Positions 12,201 to 22,687 are shown, counted from the first letter of the stretch. The stretch: DNA of 64,000 bases from Coenobita brevimanus (GCA_032717465.1 CM064670.1:15458931-15522930), one strand, 5' to 3'. Made by a program: numbers and translations. Notes: generated by a model from the letters alone, not told the origin.

Positions 12201-12497
12201 ATTACTAGTAGTTATGCCTTTACCTTGGCATTTACTGTTATTTATTTTATTACTAACTGGGAAACTCTTTACTTTACTAATATAACAATTTTTTGTACTA
12301 TCGCTTATCGCCCTTCTATCATCGCTTGTTCTATCATCTATCATCGCCTGCTCAATTTGAGGTGCCTGAGTGGATGTATCTACACTATTGGTTGAACTTT
12401 TGTTCTTAATTTTGCAAGTATTGATGCATCTATCCAAACATGGTAATAATGATTTCGGAGTGTAGTTGCTGCATCTTCCTGTACACCTACTTCTCAA
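9284..12497 (-). pseudogene. LINE ORF2: endonuclease-reverse transcriptase, defective
   Basis: Would nick target DNA and reverse-transcribe the LINE RNA. An open frame of 978 codons (12497 to 9561) holds an APE-type endonuclease (SETW near residue 133, GDLNLPRIDW near 240, SDHEE near 305). An RT domain follows (NYRPISLTS, YLDFSKAFDRVPH near 719, SGVPQGSVLGP near 780). At about residue 805 (near 10080-10085) the palm motif is gone: INDLDLGV.. runs straight into DTKIGRII, about five codons including the FAD of FADD being absent in frame. A frameshift near 9578 moves the last roughly 95 codons (HSLERRR... to the stop at 9284) into another frame. The frame opens at a TTG overlapping the ORF1 stop (TTGA), so coupled reinitiation is possible. 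Family assignment is firm; catalysis is not expected. Confidence 0.93.
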
Positions 12498-13207
12498 TCT
12501 CGAAAAAATCCCTCCAACTCCCTATCTATCATTCCAGCTAAAACAGTAACTCCCTGCCTACTAAGATGAGTCCCATCCCAACTATACAAGGCACTCCGTC
12601 CATAAAACCGGTCCCAGCTGTCTATGAAAGGTATTGCATTATCTTTGCAATGCCTTTCAAGGCGGCAATTAAATCCTATTGCCCTGCTCAACCATTCCCT
12701 TCCAACCCGCCACCTTGGTAAAACACCAAGCACTACAGGGGTTCCTCCCCTCTCCCTAACCTTTTCTAACATCAACTTGTACCTTTTCCACAGTACCTCA
12801 CTCTTACGGCTACTAATATCATTGCCTCCTACACTGAGGCACACAGTGGGTTTGTCATCACTTTCCTTTACGATATTTGAAATTTTTTCTACCACATTAG
12901 CCACCCTGGCCCCTGGAAGACACACATGTTTAGCGAGTGGAGTATACATGGCCCTGTTCAGATATCTCACCTGGGAGTCTCCAACAACAGCAACATTTTT
13001 CTTACCTTTCTTGTTCTGTTTATACTTACCTGTACTGGAAGTTCCCTCACCGTCCTTCTCCTCTACTTCCCTCTCTGCCTTCCCTTCACATTCGTCCCGT
13101 AGTGCGTCGAATGCATTAGTTGTCTTAACTTCCGTTTGCTTTTTAAGAGTGAACTTCGTTGCACCCTTGTTAACTAGTGTCCAACCTTCAGAGGAGGATG
13201 TGGACAT
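12494..13207 (-). CDS. LINE ORF1: SGNH/GDSL esterase-type protein
   Basis: Intact 237-residue frame starting at ATG 13207 and ending in TGA, which overlaps the ORF2 frame. The N-terminal third is charged and low complexity. From about residue 72 it has the SGNH hydrolase blocks: VVGDSQVRYL (block I, catalytic Ser), SVGGNDIS (block III, Gly-Asn) and DGTHLSRQG near the C-terminus (block V, Asp-x-x-His). Esterase-type ORF1 proteins are known in CR1-clade LINEs, where the domain is thought to aid RNP or membrane association. All catalytic residues seem present, so this protein could still be made even though the partner RT is dead. Confidence 0.9.
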   Translation of the reverse strand: MSTSSSEGWTLVNKGATKFTLKKQTEVKTTNAFDALRDECEGKAEREVEEKDGEGTSSTGKYKQNKKGKKNVAVVGDSQVRYLNRAMYTPLAKHVCLPGARVANVVEKISNIVKESDDKPTVCLSVGGNDISSRKSEVLWKRYKLMLEKVRERGGTPVVLGVLPRWRVGREWLSRAIGFNCRLERHCKDNAIPFIDSWDRFYGRSALYSWDGTHLSRQGVTVLAGMIDRELEGFFRD

Positions 13208-13222
13208 GAAGAGAGCGATGGA

Positions 13223-13410
13223 TGAGGAAGGGTGGGGAGAAGGAGGTGGAGGGTCTGGGAATGAGGAGGACTATGAGTAAGGAAAGGTGGGTAGGAACAG
13301 GTGGAGGGTCTGGGAGTGAGCATGACAATGGGTCAGGAAGGGCGGGGTTGAGGTGAGAGATCTACTACCAGGGCAGTGAGGTTGGCTATGCTGTATCAAT
13401 TATTGGTGAA
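13223..13410 (+). mobile_element. Foldback element, left arm part 3
   Basis: G-rich continuation of the arm after the LINE (GGAGGTGGAGGG..., then GAGGTTGGCTATGCTGTAT). It aligns loosely with the reverse complement of about 14340-14420. Similarity is weaker than in parts 1 and 2. Confidence 0.55.
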
Positions 13411-13412
13411 AC

Positions 13413-13484
<72 letters not shown>
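13411..13484. repeat. (AT)n microsatellite
   Basis: Pure AT run at about 13416-13484, inside the foldback loop. Confidence 0.97.
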
Positions 13485-13489
<5 letters not shown>

Positions 13490-14339
13490 TGTATATGCTG
13501 GGAAAGACGAAACCAATGCCCCGTCGTTCATCAAGTGGTAAAATCGAACGATTAGTCTACATCAATGTCTGGTGTCATGAGCAGGCTATCTGGTTCCACT
13601 GCTACAGTTAGCCCAGAGTTGCTACGACTCTTGGCTCTTCCACCCACATTAGCTGCCATGTTTCCAACAGGCAAGCATCATGAGCTAACCATCGTGAGGA
13701 TCAACGGGACCTGAATATCTCACATATCCTCTATTATTCATGCATTTCCCAGATAAAGATAATGAGGAAAAAGACAGTGACAATGTATTGTTTATCCATT
13801 ATTTTTCTCGTACTAAGCATTGGCCTCTGTCAGGTGATACAGAGGGTAGGGTATACTGGTAGTTATAATTGAGGGCGGTAACTAATGTTGCTGCGATGAA
13901 GAGTTTGGTGTACAGTAGATGTGGTAATGGGGAAAGGTGGTGCTAGTGGTAGCGGATACTGATGGTGATAATTGAGGTAGTAAATAATATTGGGAAGTGT
14001 GTATTGTCGTGGCTGTGGTGGTAGTTGCAGCGGGACTAGGGAATGACAGTAGCGGTGACAAAGAGACTAAGTGGTCATATCACATTATGATAAGTTCGAC
14101 CTATGTAACCAATGTAGATACTGGATCATGATTTGTCATTTGTTTACGCATTAACAGCTGCATAATGTTACATAACTAAACATTGTTGAGAAAATATGAT
14201 ATCAAAGTTGACTTTGTTGTGATGCCGAATAAGCAAGCATACAAACAACCCATAAACATTTAAACAGAGTAATCGTTCTTCTTTATCACACGAATATTAA
14301 TGAAACATTGGTTTCGTATGTCAAAACAAACCTATTACA
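13485..14339. other. Foldback loop, no genes recognised
   Basis: Unique sequence between the two arms. It includes short GTGGT/GATGG-rich stretches near 13850-14040 but no coding frame or transposase motif. Confidence 0.4.
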
Positions 14340-15288
14340 ACCTCCAATCTCATATTCGTTAAATACCGCAGCCAACCACCTGCCCCCTCCACCCCCTTCC
14401 CATCAGACGTCCCGCCTCTCCCCGACCTTCCTCACCCATCACCTCCTTATAGCTCCCACATACCCCTACCCCTCTTCCGCCTACTATGGAGTGAACCTTT
14501 AACTCTCCCACCTTCTTCGGATTCAGCGATGACTGACATGACGGTTTTTTTGTGATAATAATGCAAGGTTGCTGGGAAGCTGATAACCCTACAGCATATC
14601 TCTTGAAAACTGGTAAAGGTTGTTTGGTTCACGATGATAGTCGAACAAAATAAATCACTACCGATACCCGTGTGTCTCACATGTATGGACGCACCACTAT
14701 TAGGATGCCTATGTTGTATTATTATGGTTATGAATATCTACCATGTGTGTGACGTTAATCATTATCAATATTATACATTTACTTGCATGATATTGATTGC
14801 AGACCAGTTAGAACTGCATATTGACAAATCATCACTGGGTATTTGCCCGAACAGCTGACTGAATTTCGGTCAAGTTCACAGCTACCATTGTTACCAGATA
14901 AAACACCAACATGTTGGTGGACTGGGTGGCCTCGAGTCATCTGCTCGCAACTGTACCTTGGCACCGTTTCTTGTTTTAATGTGAACGATAAATAGTACAT
15001 TATGAAAGTTTTCAACATTGGATTATATACTGAGGCCACAGGATTAACTGGCACTATGAGGCCATTATTTCATATACAACGCATTATTATGAAGAGAATT
15101 TTCGCACACGGCATAGCTACAGTACTTCACCAGGAAGGGAGTCTAAATTCGAATCGGGGTTCACTCAGCCATAGTATCTCAAAGCCCAGCTGGAATCACT
15201 GGTTGTAAAGGTTACAGTGTTACCATACGAAACGGGGAGGGGTTGGCTAGCGACCTACCACTTCATTTATGATTGACTGTACACTACT
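14340..15288 (-). mobile_element. Foldback element, right arm
   Basis: Reverse-complement partner of 4163-4470 plus 8407-8991 plus about 13223-13410. Uninterrupted here, it acts as the empty reference showing where the LINE and the 3.9-kb segment entered the left arm. Arm length is about 0.95 kb. The outer end is TGTACA at 15283-15288. I could not see a convincing target-site duplication outside the arms. Confidence 0.88.
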
Positions 15289-15432
15289 GGTGCAAACTTG
15301 GCGATATTAAAGCGATGTAAACACCTTGTAAGACGATGTTCAAGTGTCATATGCAAAACAAATCGCTTAGAAACAGGGACTACGATTGCTCGAGTGTCAC
15401 TGTCTGAGGTCTTTCTTTAGTTGAATATTTGT

Positions 15433-15876
15433 TTTTTTCCTCCGCCAACGAAGTTGAGGAGGCTATGTATTCACCCTTGTTTGTTTGTCTACAAAATATT
15501 CCAAGAAAGTTACTGATGGATTTCACTAAAATTTGTGGCTATGTTGGTCTAGGGCCAAGGAAGAGTTTACATTTTGGTGATGATCTGAGTTGTCTGGTAT
15601 TGGCGTTGGTGGAGGTATGCGGTCTCTGAGTGCGCTTAACTTTTTTTGTTTTATGATATTAGTAAACTGAACAAGTGAAGCACCCTCAGAGATCACATAC
15701 CTTCGCCAAAGCCAATGCCAGACAACTCATATCATCACCAAACTTTTTTCAACTTCCTTGGCCATGACAAAATTTCATTGAAATCCATCAATAACTTTTT
15801 GAGACAGCCAGTGGACAAAGAAACAAACACACTGGAGTGAATACATAATCTCCAACTTCGCTGACGGAGGAAAAAT
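15433..15876. mobile_element. Short-loop hairpin (palindromic) repeat
   Basis: Left arm 15433-15645 and right arm 15662-15876 are reverse complements over about 210 bp, with a spacer of only about 16-20 bp. Shared blocks are TTTCCTCCG(C/T)CA(A/G)CGAAGTTG, TTACTGATGGATTTCA, TTTGGTGATGAT.TGAGTTG and GGTATG.GATCTCTGAG. Either a foldback transposon or a tail-to-tail pair of one dispersed repeat. The transcript of either strand would fold into a long hairpin. Confidence 0.9.
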
Positions 15877-15920
15877 ATGTTATGCGATTGAAGGGGATAA
15901 CTCTCTCATGGTCAGGAAAA

Positions 15921-16255
15921 CTGAGGGATACCAGTACCACAGTGGTGTATTGGCACACTGGTAAGGATACCAGTACCACAGTGGTGTATTGGCACACAGG
16001 TAAGGAGCCTGAGGGATACCAGTACCACAGTGGTGTATTGGCACACAGGAAAGGAGCCTGAAGGATACCAGTACCACAGTGGTGAATTGGCACACAGGTA
16101 AGGAGCCTGAGGGATACCAGTACCACAGTGGTGTATTGGCACACAGGTAAGGAGCCTGAGGGATACCAGTACCACAGTTGTGTATTGGCACACTGGTAAG
16201 GAGCCTAAGGGGTGACAGTACCACAGTGGTGTATTGGCACACTGATAAGGAAGAG
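15921..16255. repeat. 49-bp minisatellite, about 7 copies
   Basis: Unit GGATACCAGTACCACAGTGG plus TGTATTGGCACACAGGTAAGGAGCCTGA. Starts at 15926, 15965, 16014, 16063, 16112, 16161 and a degraded one at 16210. The spacing is 49 bp except the first, which lacks 10 bp. The 49-bp period shifts frame each unit, giving meaningless parallel frames on the minus strand. Confidence 0.95.
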
Positions 16256-16713
16256 GTGCAAGGAAGACTCCCAATCCCACGATATACATGCTCGTTACCT
16301 TAGCAGACTTACTATAGTCGCTTTATTTTCATCTGACGGAACTGAGCCACTCCCACACCTTGAGTAGTAAGTCGGGATTGCATATTCTTTATTGAGTCTT
16401 AAGTGTGAGGTAGGAATCAATGTACTTGGTTACTGATCATATCAACCGTCCAGGCTGACTACATTTGGCCATCTACTGAGCTGAAAAGAATTAGGGATCT
16501 TTGTGACGCGAAAAAAGAAAAAAAGAGAAATAAAGGAAAAAAGAAAAAGAAAAAGAAACTCTAAATATAGCAATATTTTTCTTGATGTGTGTTACAAATT
16601 GCACTTCACTATTCTCTTATGTGTCATATATATATTTTCAATATCGACCTAGTTCTCAATAATACTATATAGGAGAATAAAATGTATGAAATGCAGAAAT
16701 AAACTATACATTT
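16256..16713. other. Intergenic, no gene
   Basis: Contains an A/G-rich tract at about 16510-16560 and a MITE-A-like core fragment at about 16605-16640 (CTATTCTCTTATGTGTCATA). Nothing else recognised. Confidence 0.4.
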
Positions 16714-16917
16714 TTTACTCTAACATGGCGTAAAAGTACCATCGCTCCATCTTGAATGCTGAGTTCTAAGAGGAGACTGACACTAGATTATGATGCCAGT
16801 CACCAAGAAGTGCTATTGAATGTTTGTAGAGCAGTAGCATTGTGTATTTCTGCCACAGAGCTACGCGAATTTAAGTTGCAAAAAAACGAAAATCTGGGCC
16901 AAGTTAGAGTAAAATCA
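16714..16917 (+). mobile_element. MITE-B copy, about 205 bp
   Basis: Ends are inverted repeats: the left TTTTACTCTAACATGGCG and the reverse complement of the right TTTTACTCTAACTTGGCC. The interior carries the family core (ATGATGCCAGTCACCAAGAA, then GTAGAGCAGTAGCATTGTGT). Same size and structure as the copy at 22688-22892. Confidence 0.75.
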
Positions 16918-18139
16918 GCAGCGTAAGAAAAATGTCTCCAGGGAGTCTCCTAAGCGCACGAAAACACGGGGGTTCAAGATCAGTGGCGAACTCTGCCCGG
17001 CAACTTTATATTTGGAGTTGGATTCAAAAACAAATTTATGATCGATTCTCCTTTGTAATTTAGATATATTTTAACAGGAAGAACTAGACAAAGAGGATCC
17101 TTTCCTTGGTGTTCTTGCAGATAACTAGTTATAACCTGCCGCAGTAATCGTGTCGAAACTTAGGATTTATTTATGACAAAAAGGGCAATTGTGCTTCCTT
17201 AAAAATGAAGATTCTACTTCCTTATCAAAACCTGATTGCGTTTTTTTTTTTTTTTTTTTTTTATGCAGGGGAAAAGGAACCAAAGGGTAGAAGCTGGCAA
17301 GACTGTTCCCTCCAAGAAAATGTTGAAACAAGATAACAGAGAGCCAAACTCAAGATCCGTTCATTTTGAGATGCCTGGACACACTGCGTTCGAAAGACTG
17401 GAGATCATGGGCAGTCGAAAATACAGACAGAGGAAGACGTTCCAGAGTTGACCTGTTGCATACATGATGGAATGAAAGTAAGAGTTAACTCTTGCTTTAG
17501 AGAACTGGAAAGAAAAAAGATGAGGGTTTGTTGCTAGACGGGTGCCACGCCCCGCCGTAGTGGTGGAGGGATGCAAGCAGACAGTTCAGAGGAGCAGTGA
17601 CCATTGAAGTAGCCATAGAAATGAGAAAAAAATGCAACAGTGCGACGCAAAGACAGATGCTGAAAGAAGCCAGTAAGGGGAGGCGAGTTAATGGTGTATC
17701 CCGATTCTGAACATGGATTCTTAAACAAACTGATTAGTTCTCTGTCGTAACCATTTTTTTTTTTTTTTTTCAAGAAAGACAAGGGACGAAGAATACAGTC
17801 CCGTCCCGTGCTGGTCTAGTTCCTCCTGAAAAACGAAATATAAGTTACGGCAGGAAATCAATTTAAATGTGCTTGAGAATCCCACCCCTGCTCTCGGATG
17901 CACAAACTCACAGGTAACTACATCTCGTAATTGTGATTCCTTTGCAAAAATGGGAAGTAAGATGTGGCATTTCTCCGCGTCTCTTGTACATCCTGTAAAA
18001 ACAAATTTTGGATACGAGAGAAATATGATCATGAGCTTATTTGTTTTCCCTTGGAGACAGAACAACAAGGCATTTCTACAGTATAAACCAAAATCTGAGT
18101 AATGAAAGAAAATTAATTGTTGCTGCATTTGCTGCCGCC
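16918..18139. other. Intergenic with poly(T) tracts, no gene
   Basis: T runs at about 17240-17262 and 17755-17770. Short open frames have no recognised domain, and codon composition does not differ from their surroundings. Confidence 0.4.
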
Positions 18140-18330
18140 CCAGGCTCATCTGGACGTGTACCGAGTGAACTGCAAGTTGAAGTTGTTCCTCTACTGCGAT
18201 CCACTGTCCTATATTCAGGGTGTTGGGCGGGACCTCAGGAAGTTTGTATAATCAGCCAAATCCTCCGCCCGATTACATAACTGCCTCGTTACGAAAGAGT
18301 CCCTCTGTACCACCAAGGGAGTTGATGGTC
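18140..18330 (+). repeat. Dispersed repeat D, copy 2
   Basis: Diverged relative of 2745-2935 (AACTGCAAGTTGAAGTTGTT, CCTCAGGAAGTTTGTATAAT, CCGATTACAT). The last block before the (GT)n carries GTACCACCA as in the other copies. Confidence 0.5.
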
Positions 18331-18348
18331 TGTGTTGTAAATCAGCTG

Positions 18349-18520
<172 letters not shown>

Positions 18521-18624
18521 CGTACTCACGTATGAGTGGAAGCCTGCAAGTAATCATCTTGGTGGAACTTGATGTCCTAGTGGGTAGGATGATTGACAGA
18601 TGAGTGGGCAGGGCAAGTGGCTGG

Positions 18625-18805
18625 GTGGGTAGGGTGGGTAGGTGAGATTGGTGTTTTGATGGGTGGGCAGGGTGGGTAGGTGAGATTGATGGTTTGATGG
18701 GTGGGCAGGGTGGGTGGGTGAGATTGATGGTTTGATGGGTGGGCAGGTTGGGTGGGTGAGATTGATGGTTTGATGGGTGGGTAGGTTTGGAAGGTGAGAT
18801 TGGTG
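18625..18805. repeat. 38-bp minisatellite, about 4.5 copies
   Basis: Unit GTGGGTAGGTGAGATTGATG plus GTTTGATGGGTGGGCAGG, nearly identical between copies. Confidence 0.93.
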
Positions 18806-18811
18806 GGCACA

Positions 18812-19605
18812 AAGCTATGTAAGGCTACTTGTCTCTGTCAGAATTCAGTGGCATAGAAAAGTGACCCAAGCAGCCATGTAAGGCTCTGTCTCGAAGTCGT
18901 GATTCTGTGGTATGGAACTGTTACCCACACAGCTGTTTAAGGCTGTCCGTCTAGGTCACAATTCTTCAATGTGAAAATAGACCCAAACAGCTAAGTAAGA
19001 TTGTGTCTAGGCTTGAATTCTATGGTGTGGAAAACAGACTCATGCAGCTGCGTAAGAATGTGTGTCTGGGTCAGATGTCTATGATACGGAAAACTGAGCC
19101 GCACAGGTATGTACGGTTGTGTCTCAAGGTCAACATTCTGTGATATACAAGTAACCTACACAGCTATGTAGGGCTGTGTGTCTAGTTCAGAAGTCTGTAG
19201 TATGGGACAGTGACCCACTCAGGTCTGGAAGGCTATGAACCAAGGTCAGCATTCTATAGTGTAGAAAAGTGACCCATACAGCTATCTATGGCTACTGTAT
19301 ATGGCAAGGTTAGAAATCTATGGGTATTGAGAAGTAAACCAAAAATTTATGTAAGGCCTTATATCTCGGTAAGAAGTACATGACAGGGAAAAGTGACCCG
19401 TGCGACTATACAAGGCTATGGGCCGAGGGCAGTATTCAAGGGTATGGAAAAGTGATCCTTACGGCACTGCGTGGCTGTGTCTAGATCACTTTCCTGTAAT
19501 AATGGTAAATGATCCATACAGCAATAGAGGGCTTTGTGTTTAGGTCAGAATTCTATGATAAGGAAAAATGACTCACACGGCTATGTAAGTCAGAGTTCTA
19601 TGGCA
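18812..19605. repeat. Degenerate minisatellite, unit about 60 bp, about 13 copies
   Basis: Each unit repeats in order: GAAAAGTGACCCA.ACAGC, TATGTAAGGCTGTGTGTCT, AGGTCAGAATTCTATGGT. Units differ from each other by many substitutions and small indels, so the array is ancient although the order is preserved throughout. No coding frame spans it. Confidence 0.85.
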
Positions 19606-20099
19606 CGCAGGGCCAGATCCAACACCCTGGGGGGTGAGGGGAGGCGGGAGTGGTTCCTATCGGACTTCCATCGTTTGACGAATGCTGACTCATTACCAAA
19701 TTCCTCAGTGTTTATTGGCAAAGCATTGTTTTCAGTTGACTTATTCTTCAAATACATTTATGTAAGCTATTTATTGTCTAGATTTTCGTTTAAAAAATGT
19801 TCTTTTATTATAAGGAAACATTAGTTTCTCAAAAATAGGGGATACATCCCCGTACACCCCCCCTTGATCCGTGCCTGTCACCCCCACCACCATCACTAAC
19901 ACCACCACCATCACCACCACCACCACCACCATCATTATCATCTTCACTATGATAATCATCATCATCGTCGTCATAATCGCCACCATCACTACCTCCCACT
20001 AATGGATGGTCCGGGTTTCCTTCACACATGTTCTACAGACACACTGAAACATCGGTGCTAACATAATTATCAACCTCTTCACTTCGAGGGCGCTATTTG
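19606..20099. repeat. CAC/ATC trinucleotide tract and flanks
   Basis: A (CAC)/(CAT)-rich run at about 19870-19985. The rest is anonymous. Thr/His or Asp/Gly frames across it are repeat artefacts. Confidence 0.8.
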
Positions 20100-20165
20100 T
20101 ATCTCAGTCTGGCTCCTATTAGACGATTTTACTTAGCTGTGGACGGCAGATTTAGTAAGGAATTA
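20100..20165 (+). mobile_element. MITE-C end fragment
   Basis: TTAGACGATTTTACTTAGCT matches the MITE-C terminal motif seen repeatedly at 39458-40055 (CAGACGATTTTATTCAGCTTA). No partner end nearby. Confidence 0.5.
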
Positions 20166-20287
20166 ATGAAGTGTTTACGTAATCCTTCCATTCGATAAAA
20201 ATCACCCTGGATACTATACAGACAAATTATGAAAGCAAAATAACAATGATGTCGTTAGTGAAGACCATATCTAACCCTTCTAATTCA

Positions 20288-20315
20288 ACAAAAAAAAAAA
20301 AAAAAAAAAAAAAAG
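20288..20315. repeat. Poly(A) run
   Basis: About 25 A bases. Possibly the tail of an unrecognised retroposon. Confidence 0.9.
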
Positions 20316-20779
20316 AGGTCTCCCCTGAGTAAATAGTCTTGTGGTAGCAAGAATAACATAAAAGACTATCACAGTGAAAGAATTAATCTTTTCAGTCTGA
20401 GAACTACTTCTTTCGTACTTGCTAGCGTTAAGCGATCATATTCAGTTCGGGAGAGACATTCTGATGGCGTCAATCCGGATAAGGTAATATGCCACTGGTG
20501 TTTTGATTCGAATACATAGAGGGAGACTAAGGATTTTTCTGGCTTGTCAGAGTCACCAGGGACGAAGGAAAGTAATGTGGTCTTAAATGTTCAGGCCCCC
20601 ACAGCCATAAGAGGTATTGGTGGACTGGCTCCCGCCGTATTTACTCGGGCTTTCTAACTGTACCACCAACAACATTGACGTTAAATGAAATATGGATACC
20701 ACTGTCGATTTCTTTTCATATGGCAAGGACCCAGACTCGTTTTATCTCAGCTGATGGCAAGGTTTAGTCGGACTGAAGG
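20316..20779. other. Intergenic, no gene
   Basis: No repeats shared with the window and no convincing coding frame. Confidence 0.35.
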
Positions 20780-20850
20780 GTCGGTTTGATTATTAACCTA
20801 GGAGACTCATTCCTCGCTCATAAATAAGACTCAGTGAGTTTCATGCATCC
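20780..20850 (+). repeat. Repeat E, single diverged unit
   Basis: GGTTTGATTATTAACCTAGG, AGACTCATTCCT, then CATAAATAAGACTCAGTGAG. The same order occurs in the three-unit tandem array at 63600-63835. A similar TTTTATCTCAGCTGATGGCA block precedes it here, as TTTAGCTTAGTTGATGGCCA does there. Confidence 0.65.
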
Positions 20851-21344
20851 ACTGCTTAGCACTGAAGGTGAGGGAATAGCGTAGGTTTGTCAGATGAAGA
20901 CAAAATTGTACAGTCTTACGCATCTCAAGACTTGTTACTTGACTTTCAGAATTTACAGTGTTGGTGTTTAATCTCCTCAGGGTCGCGCGTGGTGGGGTGA
21001 CCGAACAAAGTAATCTCACAAACCTGGGAAAGTACCCTACGGATTGGAAAAGTTTTTGTCTAAGTGCCCACCAGACTTCCTTCTCAGTCCGAGGAATCAA
21101 AATGTTTTAACGGATTGAATCTGTATCTAATTAGCCTGGAAAGGGGGATTTACGGTGCTGCCATCCACTCGACCCATTGCTACATTTTCTTTTATAATCC
21201 CTTCAATAAGAGACTGTCAGATTTTGTTTAGTTTTGCTTATACCAGGAGATTTAATGTCTAGTAGTGAAAGAGTTATTTAAGGCTATATCTAATACAAGT
21301 TCGAAAAGTGTTTATCATATTCTGACCACGTAACTAGACGCAAA
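20851..21344. other. Intergenic, no gene
   Basis: Nothing recognised beyond a weak T-rich composition. Confidence 0.35.
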
Positions 21345-21530
21345 ATCGTCATCTTTTTACCTCTGAATGCTGGGCTACAACAAGATACTAACACTAGAAT
21401 ATAATGCTAGTCACAAAAACTTGCCGCGGAATAGACACACACCCACCGCATCATCGCCGATCCTGATGTACGGGAAACAGGGTGCAAAAGGACGAAAATT
21501 TCCGCCAAGTTGCAGTGAATGAACTATAGG
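21345..21530 (+). mobile_element. MITE-B copy
   Basis: Carries the family blocks CTGAATGCTGGGCTACAAC, CACTAGAATATAATGCTAGT and, at the right end, CGCCAAGTTGCAGTGAATGA, in the same order as 22688-22892. The left inverted repeat is degraded. Confidence 0.65.
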
Positions 21531-21944
21531 ATGAGTGAGAACCCACAAAACAACAAGGCTAAATTGGAGCAAGATCATCGGGGTGAATTAGTTTACTGGG
21601 TTAGTCATCTATCTATCTATAGCCTGACGCCTTCATTCCTTAAGGGGTGGCCACAAACAAATCGCCTTCATGTCGTCCTGTCCCCTGCTATTTCGCTGCC
21701 CTCCCTCCAATATACCCCCTGATTATCATATACCTCTCTGTTCCATCCCTCCATCTCATCCTCGGTCACACCCTCCCTCTCCCTCCTCCATCTCACTCAC
21801 ATACACTCTCCTAGTTAGTCTCTCACTCACCATCGTCTCCACATGGCCCTCCAATCAGTCCGCAGGTGGGCTAAGGTGCGTCCAGCCACTCGTCCCCGTG
21901 ACCCTGTTTTGAAGGTTCCCAGGATCCTGTGACCCTTACTCTCG
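21531..21944. other. Intergenic, pyrimidine-rich middle
   Basis: A C/T-rich stretch at about 21670-21860 gives Ser/Pro frames with no domain. No gene called. Confidence 0.4.
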
Positions 21945-22132
21945 CCGGCTGAGGAAGCACCTTAACACCTTTTCCTAAGAGATTTATTTTGTTTATTACA
22001 CCTTACTATCCTCTTTTGTGTCACATAAATCCCTTCAGTCTCATCCTACGCTAGATAAGTAACGTAGAAAACAGCATTAACCACCTCTATCCAAAAATAA
22101 ATCGCTAAGGAAGAGGTGTTAATAAGCATCCT
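21945..22132 (+). mobile_element. MITE-A copy
   Basis: The left end (AGCACCTTAACACCTTTTCC, then GAGATTTATTTTG) and right end (AAATAAATCGCTAAGGAAGA, then GGTGTTA) are inverted copies of one another. The core TTACTATCCTCTTTTGTGTC is shared with other copies. Length about 190 bp. Confidence 0.75.
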
Positions 22133-22154
22133 AACTGCACGAGAATACTGCTCT

Positions 22155-22545
22155 ATGACTCAGCTTAAAAAATCGTCTGGCGTTAGGTGGAATATAGTAC
22201 TAGAGTTGTTCCCACCATAAGAGGGTTAATGGTCTCAGTATCAACACTCTCAGGCTGCTATGACTCACTCTCAGGCTGCTATGACTCACTCTCAGGCTGC
22301 TATGACTCACTCTCAGGCTGCTATGACTCACTCTCAGGCTGCTATGACTCACTCTCAGGCTGCTATGACTCACGCTCAGGCTGCTATGACTCACTCAGGC
22401 TGCTATGACTCACTCTCAGGCTGCTATGACTCACTCTCAGGCTGCTATGACACACTCTCAGGCACCTATGACTCACCCTCAGGTGAATACAATCGTCTGG
22501 CCTCAGTTGGAATGGAATACTAGAGTTGCCCTTAGCATGAGTGGG
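22155..22545 (+). repeat. 21-bp minisatellite flanked by duplicated MITE-C ends
   Basis: About 11 copies of CTCTCAGGCTGCTATGACTC-A run from about 22246 to 22480. On both sides lies a copy of the same block: 22160-22225 and 22490-22545, sharing AATCGTCTGG, then GGAATA..ACTAGAGTTG(T/C)CC. So the array sits between two direct repeats of a MITE-C-like terminus. One 15-bp unit interrupts the 21-bp period near 22392. Confidence 0.85.
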
Positions 22546-22687
22546 GTTCATCCCGCCCTTCCCCCATATCAGTTCAACCCAACATATACCAGGCTCAGTC
22601 AGGTCAACAGGTCAACTCATATCAGGTCAGTGCATATCTGGTCACTTGATATCGGCTCATTTATATTTGGTCATTTCATATCTATAC

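Larger units (their letters stand above)
8992..13222 (-). mobile_element. CR1-type LINE, nearly complete, minus strand
   Basis: Non-LTR retrotransposon with ORF1 (SGNH esterase) and ORF2 (endonuclease plus RT). It is bounded by a 19-bp direct repeat with one mismatch: 8973-8991 and 13223-13241, both TGAGGAAGGGT(T/G)GGGAGAA. I read this as the target-site duplication, although the region is G-rich. The right arm of the foldback has a single matching site near 14420, with no LINE. The 5' untranslated part is only about 15 bp, so the 5' end may be slightly truncated. The 3' untranslated region covers 8992-9283. Defective: RT active-site deletion and a frameshift near the ORF2 C-terminus. Confidence 0.9.

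Noticed and set aside
15921..16255. Repeat protein encoded on the minus strand (VPIHHCGTG repeats)
   Set aside because: The 49-bp unit is not a multiple of three, so the frame rotates through all three phases. Parallel frames are a by-product.
22246..22480. CRISPR-like array of 21-bp repeats
   Set aside because: No unique spacers: units are directly contiguous. Eukaryotic context. It is a minisatellite.
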